From: an uncultured Prevotellaceae bacterium
Lineage (GTDB): Bacteria > Bacteroidota > Bacteroidia > Bacteroidales > Bacteroidaceae
Length of the DNA: 41,134 nt
Assembly (NCBI GenBank): GCA_902770195.1
Contig: CACXSA010000047.1
Coordinates: 1 to 41,134 of the forward strand
Reading direction: 5' to 3'
Shown here: positions 1-8,009 of the stretch, piece after piece
Layout: each line of letters opens with the position of its first letter
Numbering within the stretch: the first letter of the stretch is position 1
Notes under the pieces: model-generated
The model's database searches: none
The model's input: only the letters and a program-made list of their open reading frames with translations
What the model was told of the DNA's origin: nothing
Translations under genes and position numbers: made by a program

Positions 1-174
1 TACGCCTCTATCCTACTCGACATCAGCGACCTAAACGACGAAGATTTCGATGAATTGCTGATAGAGCAGAAGGCGCACGTAGTCTGGATTCACTTCGCAG
101 TCCGTCCCTCGGACAACCGGAGGCGAACATCGCTCGAGCTCCGCTCGCTTTTACAAAGGCCAAAGGCCGGCTAA
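1..174 (+). CDS. 3' end of an unrecognised gene (partial)
   Basis: Frame 1 is open from the window edge and stops at TAA 172-174, giving 57 residues of C-terminus. The first 38 residues look like normal protein: acidic and amphipathic, with motif DLNDEDFDELLIEQKAH, then a hydrophobic VVWIHF strand. The last 20 or so residues (RRRTSLELRSLLQRPKAG) are encoded by palindromic DNA (GCTCGAGC, then GGCC-AAA-GGCC). That DNA looks like an extragenic repeat invading the 3' end, not conserved coding sequence. I do not recognise the family and assign no function. Confidence 0.55.
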   Translation, partial: YASILLDISDLNDEDFDELLIEQKAHVVWIHFAVRPSDNRRRTSLELRSLLQRPKAG

Positions 175-196
175 AAGAATTTTAAGCGGTAAGAAA

Positions 197-230
197 AATA
201 ATGGGATTGCCGAAAGGCAACCCCATTATT
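197..230 (-). terminator. Rho-independent terminator of the fabD-GH13-alaX operon
   Basis: Fifteen-base arms at 197-211 and 216-230 pair with one mismatch around a GAAA tetraloop. Read on the minus strand, the stem is followed by TTTTTC, as expected for intrinsic termination. It lies 28 bp beyond the AlaX stop codon. On the plus strand the following bases (TATTGATTGT) are less U-rich, but the hairpin may also serve the upstream partial gene. Confidence 0.8.
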
Positions 231-257
231 TATTGATTGTAAAGCGATGAATTGATT

Positions 258-731
258 TTACGGAGCGATGATTTTGAAGCGAACCCGGAATGACTTATCG
301 TGTTCGTCCCAATTGGTGCCCAGCATCTCAAAGCGACCTATCTGAGCTGTTGAGCGCACATGCTTGCCAATGCAAGGACACACATCGTAATCACCAATGC
401 GCACCAGACGGATGGTGTCAGACACTCCGTCAGGAAGGCGGTCGAGCGAGATTTCCTCGGGCAGTTCATTGATTTTACAGAACTCAAAGGTTACGGGCAA
501 GTCTTCTTCTATCAGCCTTTCCATCTCCTTTTCTATCTGTTTCTCTTCCTGTCTTGCGGGCTTATGGTCAAGATAGAAGCTCATCTTACTCTTCTTTCGC
601 TCGATGTGTGCATTGTATGAACGCTCGCATCCGAAGAGTCGTATCATCGTCTGGTTCAGCAGGTGTTCCGCCGTATGAGCTGGAGGGAATTCTTCCTTGT
701 TGTGCTCGTTTAAGATAAAATCGTCACTCAT
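258..731 (-). CDS. AlaX-like alanyl-tRNA editing domain protein
   Basis: This 157-aa protein is a stand-alone version of the threonyl/alanyl-tRNA synthetase second additional (editing) domain. Free-standing members deacylate mischarged tRNA, typically Ser- or Gly-tRNA(Ala), in the cytoplasm. The zinc-binding signature is visible as H19-xxx-H23 (HTAEH) and C120-xxx-H124 (CPCIGKH). The catalytic and anticodon parts of AlaRS are absent. It is the last gene of a minus-strand operon, 32 bp after the amylase stop, with a terminator beyond it. The substrate cannot be read from sequence. Family assignment is firm; editing of a specific aminoacyl-tRNA is inference. Confidence 0.85.
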   Translation of the reverse strand: MSDDFILNEHNKEEFPPAHTAEHLLNQTMIRLFGCERSYNAHIERKKSKMSFYLDHKPARQEEKQIEKEMERLIEEDLPVTFEFCKINELPEEISLDRLPDGVSDTIRLVRIGDYDVCPCIGKHVRSTAQIGRFEMLGTNWDEHDKSFRVRFKIIAP

Positions 732-763
732 ATCATCCGTTAACTGGTTAGCCTTTCACCTCT

Positions 764-2413
764 TTACAGCTTGATTTTCCACACCCTTCCGCTGTTGGCA
801 TTCACCTCCATACGGATTCCTCCGTCTTTCTTCAGCGACATCGCCAACTTTTCTTTCGTCAGCAAGTCAACGGCAATAGCTTTTTTCTCCCTCATCTGCA
901 AATAGTCGAAAGCATGCTCTGGAATATGCACATCTATCGTTGCATCAGCACTGTCGAAGTTAACAACCACCAACAGCAGCTCATCCTTCACATGACGAAG
1001 GAAAGCATACTGGCGCTGCAGATGCGGATTCACATACATCAGGTCGAAGAACACTCCCTCCGAGACAGCCTTCTCATTGCAAGCCAACTGCATGGTCTTG
1101 GTATAGATGTCCTGCAAAGCCTTTTCCTCGCTGGTAAGTTTATTACTGGCTGCCCTGCATAGTGTGTCAATGCTCCAATAGTCGAAGATGGTGGTGCGAC
1201 CATCATGTCCGCTAAATCCTTCTTTGTCCATACCACGCTCGCCATACTCCTGACCGGCATACAGCATAAAGGGATTCTGTTGCATCAGCAGCAATGCTAT
1301 CATGGCAGGCACACCCTTCTTGGCATCAGCGGCGAAGAAATCGCTGGCAATACGCTGCTCATCGTGATTTTCCAGGAAATATAACATGTGGTCTCGGATA
1401 TCGTCCGTCTGTTGCCATGCATGACTGATGGAGTGTGTCGATGTATTACCACAAATCACACTACGCATCGTGTCATACATGCCAACCTTGTCATACAACC
1501 AGTCGAAACCAGCAGCCAGATAGTGACGGTACTCGTAGGGATTATACACTTCACCCACAAAGACAAGGTGTTTATATTTCTTCTTTACTATCGTCGTAGC
1601 ATACTGCCAGAACTCAGCAGGCACCATCTCAGCCATATCACACCGGAAGCCGTCAATGCCCTTCTTCGCCCAGAACAGGAGGATATCTGTCATCTTCAGC
1701 CAAGTGTCGGGAATGGGGTCGAAACAACCCACCTTGCCGGCATAATAATCCACGCCATAGTTCAGTTTCACGGTCTCATACCAATCCGTTTTACCTGGGG
1801 CATTGTCAAAATGGTCATTTCCCGTAGCCTTGGCTGGCATTTCATAATAAGGCTCCTTTTCACCCTGATAAAGGTCAAAATAAGGAGTGAAAACCTGACC
1901 AGGACAATAATAGAAGTTGTTCTGAGGGTCAAAGCCATGTTCCTGACAATCCGTCTCACCCAGGTCTTTCACCTTCTTGGGTTTACAGATAGAATGATAC
2001 TGACGTGCCACATGATTGGGTACAAAGTCGATAATCACCTTCAGACCCGCCTGATGAGTACGCTCCACCAACGCCTCGAATTCCTTCATGCGTTGCTTCA
2101 CATCCATAGCCAAGTCAGGATCAATGTCGTAATAGTCCGTAATAGCGTAAGGCGAACCGGCCTTACCCTTCACAATGGCAGGATGCTGCCTGGGAATACC
2201 GTAACTGGTATAGTCCGTCTGAGTGGCGTGACGTATCACTCCAGTGTACCAAACATGGCTTACGCCCATTTCCTTTATCTCTTTCAACACCTGAGGTGTG
2301 AAATCAGCCATCTTACCACAACCATTTTCGGCAATCGTCCCGTACTCCTTACGAGACAGGTTGCGATTGCCGAAAAGACGAGTAAATACCTGATAGACTA
2401 TTACTTTCTCCAT
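764..2413 (-). CDS. GH13 alpha-amylase family glycoside hydrolase
   Basis: This 549-aa (beta/alpha)8-barrel enzyme of the alpha-amylase family acts on alpha-glucans or maltooligosaccharides. All four conserved regions are present: DFVPNH (about 129-134), GFRCD with nucleophile D259, GEVY with acid/base E288, and NHD with transition-state stabiliser D351. A beta-sandwich C-terminal domain follows from about residue 430. No signal peptide is seen (it starts MEKVIVYQVFTRLFG), so it should be cytoplasmic and may process imported maltodextrin or glycogen-derived chains. It sits 21 bp after fabD and 32 bp before the AlaX gene, in the same orientation and probably the same transcript. Exact specificity is not determined. 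Confidence 0.9.
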   Translation of the reverse strand: MEKVIVYQVFTRLFGNRNLSRKEYGTIAENGCGKMADFTPQVLKEIKEMGVSHVWYTGVIRHATQTDYTSYGIPRQHPAIVKGKAGSPYAITDYYDIDPDLAMDVKQRMKEFEALVERTHQAGLKVIIDFVPNHVARQYHSICKPKKVKDLGETDCQEHGFDPQNNFYYCPGQVFTPYFDLYQGEKEPYYEMPAKATGNDHFDNAPGKTDWYETVKLNYGVDYYAGKVGCFDPIPDTWLKMTDILLFWAKKGIDGFRCDMAEMVPAEFWQYATTIVKKKYKHLVFVGEVYNPYEYRHYLAAGFDWLYDKVGMYDTMRSVICGNTSTHSISHAWQQTDDIRDHMLYFLENHDEQRIASDFFAADAKKGVPAMIALLLMQQNPFMLYAGQEYGERGMDKEGFSGHDGRTTIFDYWSIDTLCRAASNKLTSEEKALQDIYTKTMQLACNEKAVSEGVFFDLMYVNPHLQRQYAFLRHVKDELLLVVVNFDSADATIDVHIPEHAFDYLQMREKKAIAVDLLTKEKLAMSLKKDGGIRMEVNANSGRVWKIKL

Positions 2414-2434
2414 CAGTTTTATCGTTTTTATTGG

Positions 2435-3328
2435 TTATTCTTCTTCTATTCCGTGAGCACTTACTTCTTTATTGATTTTTGAAATCATGCCTCGCAGAGC
2501 CTTACCAGGACCGCACTCAGTGAAGTCGTCGGCACCGTCCTGAATCATATTCTGTACACATTGTGTCCAACGAACAGAACTTGTCAGCTGTGCAATCAGG
2601 TTCTGCTTGATCTCAGCAGGATCCGTATGAGGCTTTCCATCTACATTCTGGTAAACGGGACACTTAGGAGCCTTGATTTCAGTCTTCTCGATAGCGGCCT
2701 GCAATTCATCCTTGGCAGGCTGCATCAGTGGAGAGTGAAAAGCACCACCAACCTTCAAAGGCAAAGCACGCTTGGCACCAGCAGCCTTCAACTGCTCGCA
2801 AGCCTCGTTGATGGCGTCAATGTCACCCGAAATAACCAGCTGACCAGGGTTGTTATAGTTGGCACATACGCAAACATTACCCTCGCGATTGATGGCGGCA
2901 CATATTTCCTCTACCTTCTCATCAGGCAGACCGATAATAGCAGCCATTGTAGAAGGCTGAGCCTCGCAAGCTTTCTGCATTGCCATAGCACGAGCATATA
3001 CCAGTTTCAAACCATCTTCAAACGACAAGGCACCGGCAGCTGTCAGCGCGGAGAACTCACCCAGCGAGTGACCGGCAGTCATCTTGGGGTCAAAGGCGTC
3101 ACCCAGGCAAATGGCACTGATAACACTATGCAAGAATACGGCAGGCTGAGTCACCTTGGTCTGTTTCAAGTCGTCATCGGTACCCTCAAACATAATGTCC
3201 GTAATTCTATAACCGAGAATTTCGTTAGCCTTTTCAAACAATTCTTTTGCCTTCTCATTATTGTCGTAAAGGTCTTTGCCCATACCGACAAACTGTGCTC
3301 CCTGTCCGGGAAAAACAAATGCTTTCAT
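2435..3328 (-). CDS. fabD: malonyl-CoA:ACP transacylase
   Basis: FabD transfers malonyl from CoA to acyl carrier protein, supplying extender units for fatty acid synthesis. The 297-aa protein has the family length, the N-terminal PGQGAQ motif, the nucleophile elbow GHSLGE (S88) and the later GAFHSPLM histidine. The frame stays open upstream to 3463, but the start at 3328 is chosen. It gives the canonical MKAFVFPGQGAQ N-terminus, and the extension crosses the promoter (TACCTTTG at 3370-3363). It heads an operon with the GH13 enzyme and the AlaX-like protein. It could also load malonate for the ketoacyl synthase/ACP operon at 19-30 kb. Confidence 0.95.
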   Translation of the reverse strand: MKAFVFPGQGAQFVGMGKDLYDNNEKAKELFEKANEILGYRITDIMFEGTDDDLKQTKVTQPAVFLHSVISAICLGDAFDPKMTAGHSLGEFSALTAAGALSFEDGLKLVYARAMAMQKACEAQPSTMAAIIGLPDEKVEEICAAINREGNVCVCANYNNPGQLVISGDIDAINEACEQLKAAGAKRALPLKVGGAFHSPLMQPAKDELQAAIEKTEIKAPKCPVYQNVDGKPHTDPAEIKQNLIAQLTSSVRWTQCVQNMIQDGADDFTECGPGKALRGMISKINKEVSAHGIEEE

Positions 3329-3362
3329 ATCTTTTTTTATTATGATGTTTTTAAAAACGCTG

Positions 3363-3370
3363 CAAAGGTA
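3363..3370 (-). promoter_or_regulatory. -7 box of the fabD promoter
   Basis: On the minus strand this reads TACCTTTG, matching the Bacteroidetes -7 consensus TAnnTTTG, 34 bp before the fabD start codon. No clean TTTG -33 element is seen at the usual distance. Confidence 0.65.
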
Positions 3371-3433
3371 GCAAAAAAATATGATAAAGGAACATTTTTC
3401 TGAAATAAAGAGATAAATGATGGGGAAATTTCG

Positions 3434-3441
3434 TAATTTCG
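3434..3441 (+). promoter_or_regulatory. -7 box upstream of the flavodoxin/ferredoxin gene
   Basis: TAATTTCG resembles the TAnnTTTG consensus (TTTCG variant) and lies 25 bp before the ATG at 3467. The promoter is divergent from that of fabD. Confidence 0.5.
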
Positions 3442-3466
3442 CACCTGAAATAATAACAGGCATCGT

Positions 3467-4225
3467 ATGATTTTCTATTTTTCAGGTACAGGAAACACCA
3501 AATGGATGGCTCAGCATCTGGCTCAAGCCACTCGCGAACAGCTTCTTTACATCCCTGACGAACTTCGTAAGGGTAAGTTACAATATACGCTTCAGGAAGG
3601 CGAACGTCTGGGGTTCTGTTTTCCCACTCACGGATGGCAACCGCCCCATATCGTCCGCACATTTATCCGTAAGGCTTCTTTCCTCCTTCCCCCATCAAGC
3701 TACGTCTATGCGGCGACAACCTGTGGTGACAATATGGGACACGCTATGCGCATCTTGGACAAAGAACTTGGCAAGAAAGGCATGAAGACAGATGCCAGGT
3801 TTGCTGTGGTGATGCCCGAATCGAATGTTTGTTTCTCTTTCCTCCATTTGGACACACCCGAAAAGGTACAACAGAAGAAGACCGCTGCCCAAAAGACGGT
3901 AGCACACATCAGCGAGGTGGTGAAAAACCGGCAAGTGGGTGTGGAAGAGCTGGTGAAAGGCGCCATTCCTTATACCTACACTTACGTGATTGGCGGCTAT
4001 TACAACAAGCATCTCATTACCGACAAGCACTTCTGGGTGGACGAAGAAGCGTGCATACAGTGCGGGCTGTGTGCTAAGCTATGCCCTGTGGATGATATAG
4101 AAGGACTGCCACCACACTGGAAGCATGATGGCAGTTGTACCAATTGCCTGGCTTGTTATCATCACTGTCCTCAACATGCCATCCATTGGGGTAAGATGCA
4201 GCGAGGACAATACTATTTTAAATGA
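3467..4225 (+). CDS. EFR1-family flavodoxin/ferredoxin fusion protein
   Basis: This 252-aa soluble redox protein begins with a flavodoxin-like domain whose FMN phosphate loop is FSGTGNT (residues 5-11). It ends with a 2[4Fe-4S] ferredoxin domain. The cysteines are C196-xx-C199-xx-C202-xxx-C206-P and C224-xx-C227-xx-C230-xxx-C234-P, a complete pair of clusters. Members of this family are presumed internal electron carriers; partners are unknown. The gene stands alone on the plus strand and ends 4 bp from the convergent YggS gene, with no clear hairpin between them, so the two transcripts probably overlap. Confidence 0.85.
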   Translation: MIFYFSGTGNTKWMAQHLAQATREQLLYIPDELRKGKLQYTLQEGERLGFCFPTHGWQPPHIVRTFIRKASFLLPPSSYVYAATTCGDNMGHAMRILDKELGKKGMKTDARFAVVMPESNVCFSFLHLDTPEKVQQKKTAAQKTVAHISEVVKNRQVGVEELVKGAIPYTYTYVIGGYYNKHLITDKHFWVDEEACIQCGLCAKLCPVDDIEGLPPHWKHDGSCTNCLACYHHCPQHAIHWGKMQRGQYYFK

Positions 4226-4229
4226 GGAA

Positions 4230-4901
4230 TCAGTAAACTCTTGGTCCAAATATGCTTGTGCCGACACGCACCATAGTACTCCCCTCCTCTACGGCAATCG
4301 GATAGTCGTGACTCATACCCCATGAACGCTCTTTGAACCAAGGAGCATCAGCGAAATACTGGACTTTCAGCTCGTCAAACAAGTTTTTGGCAATCCGGAA
4401 CTCATTTCTGATTTGCTGCTCGTCATCGACATAAGATGCCATCATCATCAATCCACAGATGCGCACATGCTTCAACGACTTCCATTCTCCATCCGCCAAA
4501 AGTTCCCTACAAGCCTCCGGCGTCAGCCCGTATTTAGTTTCTTCCTCAGCGATGTGAAGCTCCAGTAACACATCTATAACACGATCATTCTTTGCAGCTT
4601 GCTTATCTATCTCACAAAGAAGTTTTAAGGAATCAACAGCTTCTATCATGGTGATATAGGGAGCAATATACTTCACCTTATTCGTCTGCAGATGTCCGAT
4701 GAAATGCCACTCGATATCCTTGGGCAAAGTTTCCACCTTTTGGCGTAATTCCTGCTCGTGACTCTCCCCGAAGATGCGTTGTCCCTCTTCATAAGCAGCC
4801 TCGATATATTCGTTGGGATGATATTTGCTAATTGCCACAAGGCGAACACCCTGTGGCAAATTGGCAAGCACCTGCTTCAGATTACCCTTGACGTCATACA
4901 T
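4230..4901 (-). CDS. YggS-family PLP homeostasis protein
   Basis: This 223-aa protein belongs to the YggS/PROSC/YBL036C family, single-domain alanine-racemase-fold proteins that bind pyridoxal phosphate and maintain vitamin B6 and amino acid balance without known catalysis. The PLP lysine is K26 (VAISKYHP). Other family signatures are FGES near 44, HFIGHLQTNK near 66-75, and the C-terminal phosphate-binding RVGTSIFG. It is third in a minus-strand operon, 5 bp after the DUF4494 gene. Confidence 0.93.
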   Translation of the reverse strand: MYDVKGNLKQVLANLPQGVRLVAISKYHPNEYIEAAYEEGQRIFGESHEQELRQKVETLPKDIEWHFIGHLQTNKVKYIAPYITMIEAVDSLKLLCEIDKQAAKNDRVIDVLLELHIAEEETKYGLTPEACRELLADGEWKSLKHVRICGLMMMASYVDDEQQIRNEFRIAKNLFDELKVQYFADAPWFKERSWGMSHDYPIAVEEGSTMVRVGTSIFGPRVY

Positions 4902-4906
4902 AGCCC

Positions 4907-5389
4907 TTATCCTTCGTATTCAGGCTTGCTGTCAACCTGCTGGCTTTTTCCATATTCAAAAACATCCATAAGGGTTGTCTCCGCTACAGCAGCAATAACA
5001 TAATCTACCATAGAACCGCCCATTACTTCGTCGATATTCTTCACGGCACCGTTCAGCGTACCGGCTTGAACCAGATAGTTCACGTTGCTACGCTTCTCTT
5101 TTTCCGTCTTCTCATCAATGGTGATAAACTGCAGTTTGGTCTTATACCACCTGTCAGCCATTTCCTCGTCGCTGAAGAATATCTCGCCATAAGGGGCTAT
5201 TTTAATGTCCTTAACCTTAAACTCACCACTGATATAGCTGGACATCTCTTCCATAATACGATTCTCTGCCTCTGTAAAACTCAAAGCATCGACTACGTAG
5301 TTTTCTATCACTTTCTTCTGCAGACCGTCTTCCATGACTTTCTCATAGCTGATCTTGCATTCAAACCATGTTGCTGTTCTTGATCTCAT
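4907..5389 (-). CDS. DUF4494 domain-containing protein
   Basis: This 160-aa cytoplasmic protein has no signal peptide. Its N-terminal MRSRTATWFECKISYEKV and the ALSFTEAENRIMEEM segment are typical of DUF4494, a Bacteroidetes family of unknown function. The fold looks alpha/beta, with a central NVNYLVQAGTLNGAVKNID segment. It lies between the kinase-like gene (14 bp) and yggS (5 bp), so it is co-transcribed. No function can be assigned from sequence. Confidence 0.8.
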   Translation of the reverse strand: MRSRTATWFECKISYEKVMEDGLQKKVIENYVVDALSFTEAENRIMEEMSSYISGEFKVKDIKIAPYGEIFFSDEEMADRWYKTKLQFITIDEKTEKEKRSNVNYLVQAGTLNGAVKNIDEVMGGSMVDYVIAAVAETTLMDVFEYGKSQQVDSKPEYEG

Positions 5390-5403
5390 TTTCTTATTCT
5401 AAA

Positions 5404-6615
5404 TTATTTTAAAGCTTTCTTTTTCTCATTGGTGATGCGCTCTATGATCTCACTGGCAATCACCTGTGCATGCTCTGGTGTGAGACTGGCCTCCTCTCCC
5501 ATCTTCTGCTGGAGTTCCATCAGTTCTTTCAGCGTCTCCTGGTTTTCGGCGAGGAATCGCTTCTCCGACTTGCTCATATAATCCTTATTATATATCCTGG
5601 AGAGAATGCGCTCAGCCTCTTTCTCATAGTTCTTGCGGAATATCTGCTCGGCCTTGGCCTGATAATCGCGCTCGTGTTCCACGACAGTCATTGTATCCAG
5701 ACTGTCTGTCAGTCCCACACCAATCTCGTCTGGCGAGAATCCCTTATCCAGCATGTCGTCATCGGGAGTTTGTGCTGCAGGCTTCACGAACTCCACTTGA
5801 TGCGATTCGGGGAACATCTCGAAATAAATACCGACACACAACAAGGCAATACCTGCGGCAACGGCAAATGTGATGACCGATTTCTTGGTGTTACGCCTGT
5901 TCTGAACCATTTGCAGCATATTCTCTGGAGTGGCAAAACGGTCTTCCGGCTTAGGACTGACCGCTTTCTTGATTGCCATCTTATACTCCAAAGGCATCTC
6001 TGCCCGCTCAAAAAGTACCTCCATCAGCTTTCCGATGCCATATACGTCGCAACGGTCATCTACCGTCCCGTGTTCCAACACCTCTGGAGCCACGAATCTC
6101 GCATCGTCACCGTAGAAAGCGTGTTGATCGGAAATTCCCATGTAGTAAGACCCATGCGAGAGCAGCATCACTTTATTGTCGCCCTTCCTTACCAACACAC
6201 TACTGGGTGAATAGCAGATATGTCTGATGCCTTGTCCATGCAGGTAGGTCGTAATATTCACCAGGCCTTCCAGCGTCTGGTCTATAAATCCTTTTTCTGC
6301 TACAACAGCAGGCTGGTCATCCAACAGCTGTTTCATCGAAAGGAACGTGCCAAGGTCCACGTTTAGTTGTCTGATTTCGTCACCCTCACCCAGGGGTTCA
6401 AAGTGCAACTGGTGAGGATTCATCAAGTGCTTGTTCTGCTCGCATTCCGTTTCCAGTGCCTTGGTGAACACAATGTTCCGCAACATCTCTTCACGGATGT
6501 CAACCACACCTCTGTATTTCCCGTCCACTTGTGTACGGTAATATTCACCGATAGGCAGCCGAGTGGCATTCATCCTACCCTGGTTCTTGGAAGCCAACAG
6601 TTCTTCGTAATTCAT
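5404..6615 (-). CDS. membrane-anchored kinase-like protein (probable pseudokinase)
   Basis: This 403-aa protein has a kinase-like C-lobe followed by one transmembrane helix (about 246-265) and a 135-residue charged tail, probably coiled-coil. Kinase landmarks are recognisable but degenerate. The catalytic loop reads HGQGIRHICYSPSSVLV (126-142), where HRD Asp, Lys and Asn are replaced by C134, S136 and S139. The DFG position reads SHG (153-155). FVAPEV (APE, about 175-180) and DVYGIGKLMEVLF are kept. Phosphotransfer is therefore unlikely, and a scaffold or ligand-sensing role is more plausible. It heads the operon with DUF4494 and YggS. The kinase relation is my reading of motifs and should be tested structurally. 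Confidence 0.7.
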   Translation of the reverse strand: MNYEELLASKNQGRMNATRLPIGEYYRTQVDGKYRGVVDIREEMLRNIVFTKALETECEQNKHLMNPHQLHFEPLGEGDEIRQLNVDLGTFLSMKQLLDDQPAVVAEKGFIDQTLEGLVNITTYLHGQGIRHICYSPSSVLVRKGDNKVMLLSHGSYYMGISDQHAFYGDDARFVAPEVLEHGTVDDRCDVYGIGKLMEVLFERAEMPLEYKMAIKKAVSPKPEDRFATPENMLQMVQNRRNTKKSVITFAVAAGIALLCVGIYFEMFPESHQVEFVKPAAQTPDDDMLDKGFSPDEIGVGLTDSLDTMTVVEHERDYQAKAEQIFRKNYEKEAERILSRIYNKDYMSKSEKRFLAENQETLKELMELQQKMGEEASLTPEHAQVIASEIIERITNEKKKALK

Positions 6616-6637
6616 ACTGCTCTTTTGTTTGGATGCG

Positions 6638-6645
6638 CAAAGGTA
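6638..6645 (-). promoter_or_regulatory. -7 box of the pseudokinase-DUF4494-yggS operon
   Basis: The minus strand reads TACCTTTG, 22 bp upstream of the ATG at 6615. No convincing -33 TTTG is seen; the upstream DNA is taken up by TTCATAA repeats. Confidence 0.6.
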
Positions 6646-6650
6646 CGAAA

Positions 6651-6757
6651 TAATTCATAATTCGTAATTCATAATTCATAATTATTTCACAAAAAAAACA
6701 TAATTCATCATATTTTTTGCAGCAAGAAGAATTTTTTCACTTTTCACTTTTCACTTT
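6651..6757. repeat. simple tandem repeats in the divergent intergenic region
   Basis: Two arrays lie between the divergent promoters. At 6651-6684 there are copies of TAATTCA/TTCATAA. At 6734-6757 there are three copies of a heptamer (TTTTCAC on plus, AAAGTGA on minus). The same two motifs recur at other gene junctions in the window. Confidence 0.75.
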
Positions 6758-6770
6758 TACCTTTTTTTAT

Positions 6771-6778
6771 TACCTTTG
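6771..6778 (+). promoter_or_regulatory. -7 box of the aminotransferase-permease operon
   Basis: TACCTTTG followed by CA, 26 bp before the ATG at 6805, is a strong match to TAnnTTTG. The T-rich heptamer array lies immediately upstream, where the -33 element would be. Confidence 0.7.
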
Positions 6779-6804
6779 CAAACGATTTACGTAAATTAAG
6801 GAAA

Positions 6805-8007
6805 ATGCCAGAAATATCAGTACGCGGACTGGAGATGCCTGAGTCACCTATCAGGAAACTAGCACCTCTGGCTGCAGCCGCTAAGAAGCGCGGCACAAAG
6901 GTTTACCATCTGAACATCGGACAACCAGACCTGCCAACGCCACAAGTAGGACTAGATGCCCTGAAACAGATTGATCGTGAAATCCTAGAGTATTCTCCCT
7001 CGCAGGGATATCTCAGCTATCGTGAGAAACTTGTCAGCTATTACGCGAAATACAACATCAACGTAACAGCCGACGATATCATCATCACTTCCGGTGGTTC
7101 CGAGGCGGTTCTCTTTGCCTTCATGTCGTGTCTGAACCCTGGCGACGAGATTATTGTTCCTGAGCCTGCCTATGCCAACTATATGGCATTCGCCATTTCG
7201 GCAGGTGCCAAGATACGTACCATTGCGACTACGATAGACGAAGGATTCTCGCTTCCCAAGGTGGAGAAATTCGAGGAGTTGATTAATGACCGTACACGCG
7301 CCATTATGATCTGCAACCCCAACAACCCCACGGGCTATCTCTATACTCGTCGCGAGATGAACCAGATTCGTGACTTGGTGAAGAAGTACGACCTGTACCT
7401 CTTCTCCGACGAGGTGTATCGCGAATATATCTACACCGGTTCTCCCTATATCTCCGCTTGCCATTTGGAAGGCATCGAGCAGAACGTCATCCTTATCGAT
7501 TCCGTTTCCAAGCGCTATAGCGAGTGCGGCATCCGCATCGGCGCCCTTATCACCAAGAACCAAGAGGTGCGCAAGGCCGTCATGAAGTTCTGTCAGGCGC
7601 GTCTCTCTCCTCCCCTGATTGGTCAGATTGTAGCAGAGGCTTCCCTGGACGCCCCAGAGGAATACTACCGTGATGTTTATGATGAATATGTGGAACGCCG
7701 TAAGTGCTTGATTGACGGACTGAACCGCATCCCTGGCGTCTATTCTCCTATCCCTATGGGAGCGTTCTATACCGTAGCCAAGCTGCCTGTTGACGATGCA
7801 GAGAAATTCTGTCGCTGGTGTCTCGCTGATTTTCAGTACGAAGGCGAAACCGTGATGATGGCGCCTGCTGCAGGATTCTATACCACTCCAGGTGCCGGTA
7901 TCAACCAGGTGCGTATCGCTTATGTGTTGAAGAAAGAAGACCTTGAGCGGGCCTTGTTCATCCTTCGTAAGGCATTGGAAGCCTATCCAGGGCGAACAGA
8001 CGAGTAG
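6805..8007 (+). CDS. class I/II PLP-dependent aminotransferase
   Basis: This 400-aa cytosolic fold-type I aminotransferase is similar in layout to the aspartate/aromatic subgroup. Visible landmarks are the LNIGQPDLPTP N-terminal motif (36-46), a TSGGSEA cofactor loop (95-101), NPNNPTG (171-177), SDEVYREYIY, the PLP lysine K236 in SVSKRYSECGIRIG, and R244 for phosphate contact. The donor and acceptor cannot be fixed from sequence. It is separated by only 2 bp from the downstream permease gene, so the two are probably co-transcribed although no functional link is evident. Confidence 0.9.
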   Translation: MPEISVRGLEMPESPIRKLAPLAAAAKKRGTKVYHLNIGQPDLPTPQVGLDALKQIDREILEYSPSQGYLSYREKLVSYYAKYNINVTADDIIITSGGSEAVLFAFMSCLNPGDEIIVPEPAYANYMAFAISAGAKIRTIATTIDEGFSLPKVEKFEELINDRTRAIMICNPNNPTGYLYTRREMNQIRDLVKKYDLYLFSDEVYREYIYTGSPYISACHLEGIEQNVILIDSVSKRYSECGIRIGALITKNQEVRKAVMKFCQARLSPPLIGQIVAEASLDAPEEYYRDVYDEYVERRKCLIDGLNRIPGVYSPIPMGAFYTVAKLPVDDAEKFCRWCLADFQYEGETVMMAPAAGFYTTPGAGINQVRIAYVLKKEDLERALFILRKALEAYPGRTDE

Positions 8008-8009
8008 AT

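Noticed and set aside
1388-2482. 364-codon open frame on the plus strand
   Set aside because: Antisense to the GH13 gene, which carries all catalytic motifs. The frame has no recognisable domain and unnatural composition.
2435-3463. Longer fabD reading with 45 extra residues
   Set aside because: The extension crosses the -7 box, is unusually hydrophobic, and precedes the canonical MKAFVFPGQGAQ start.
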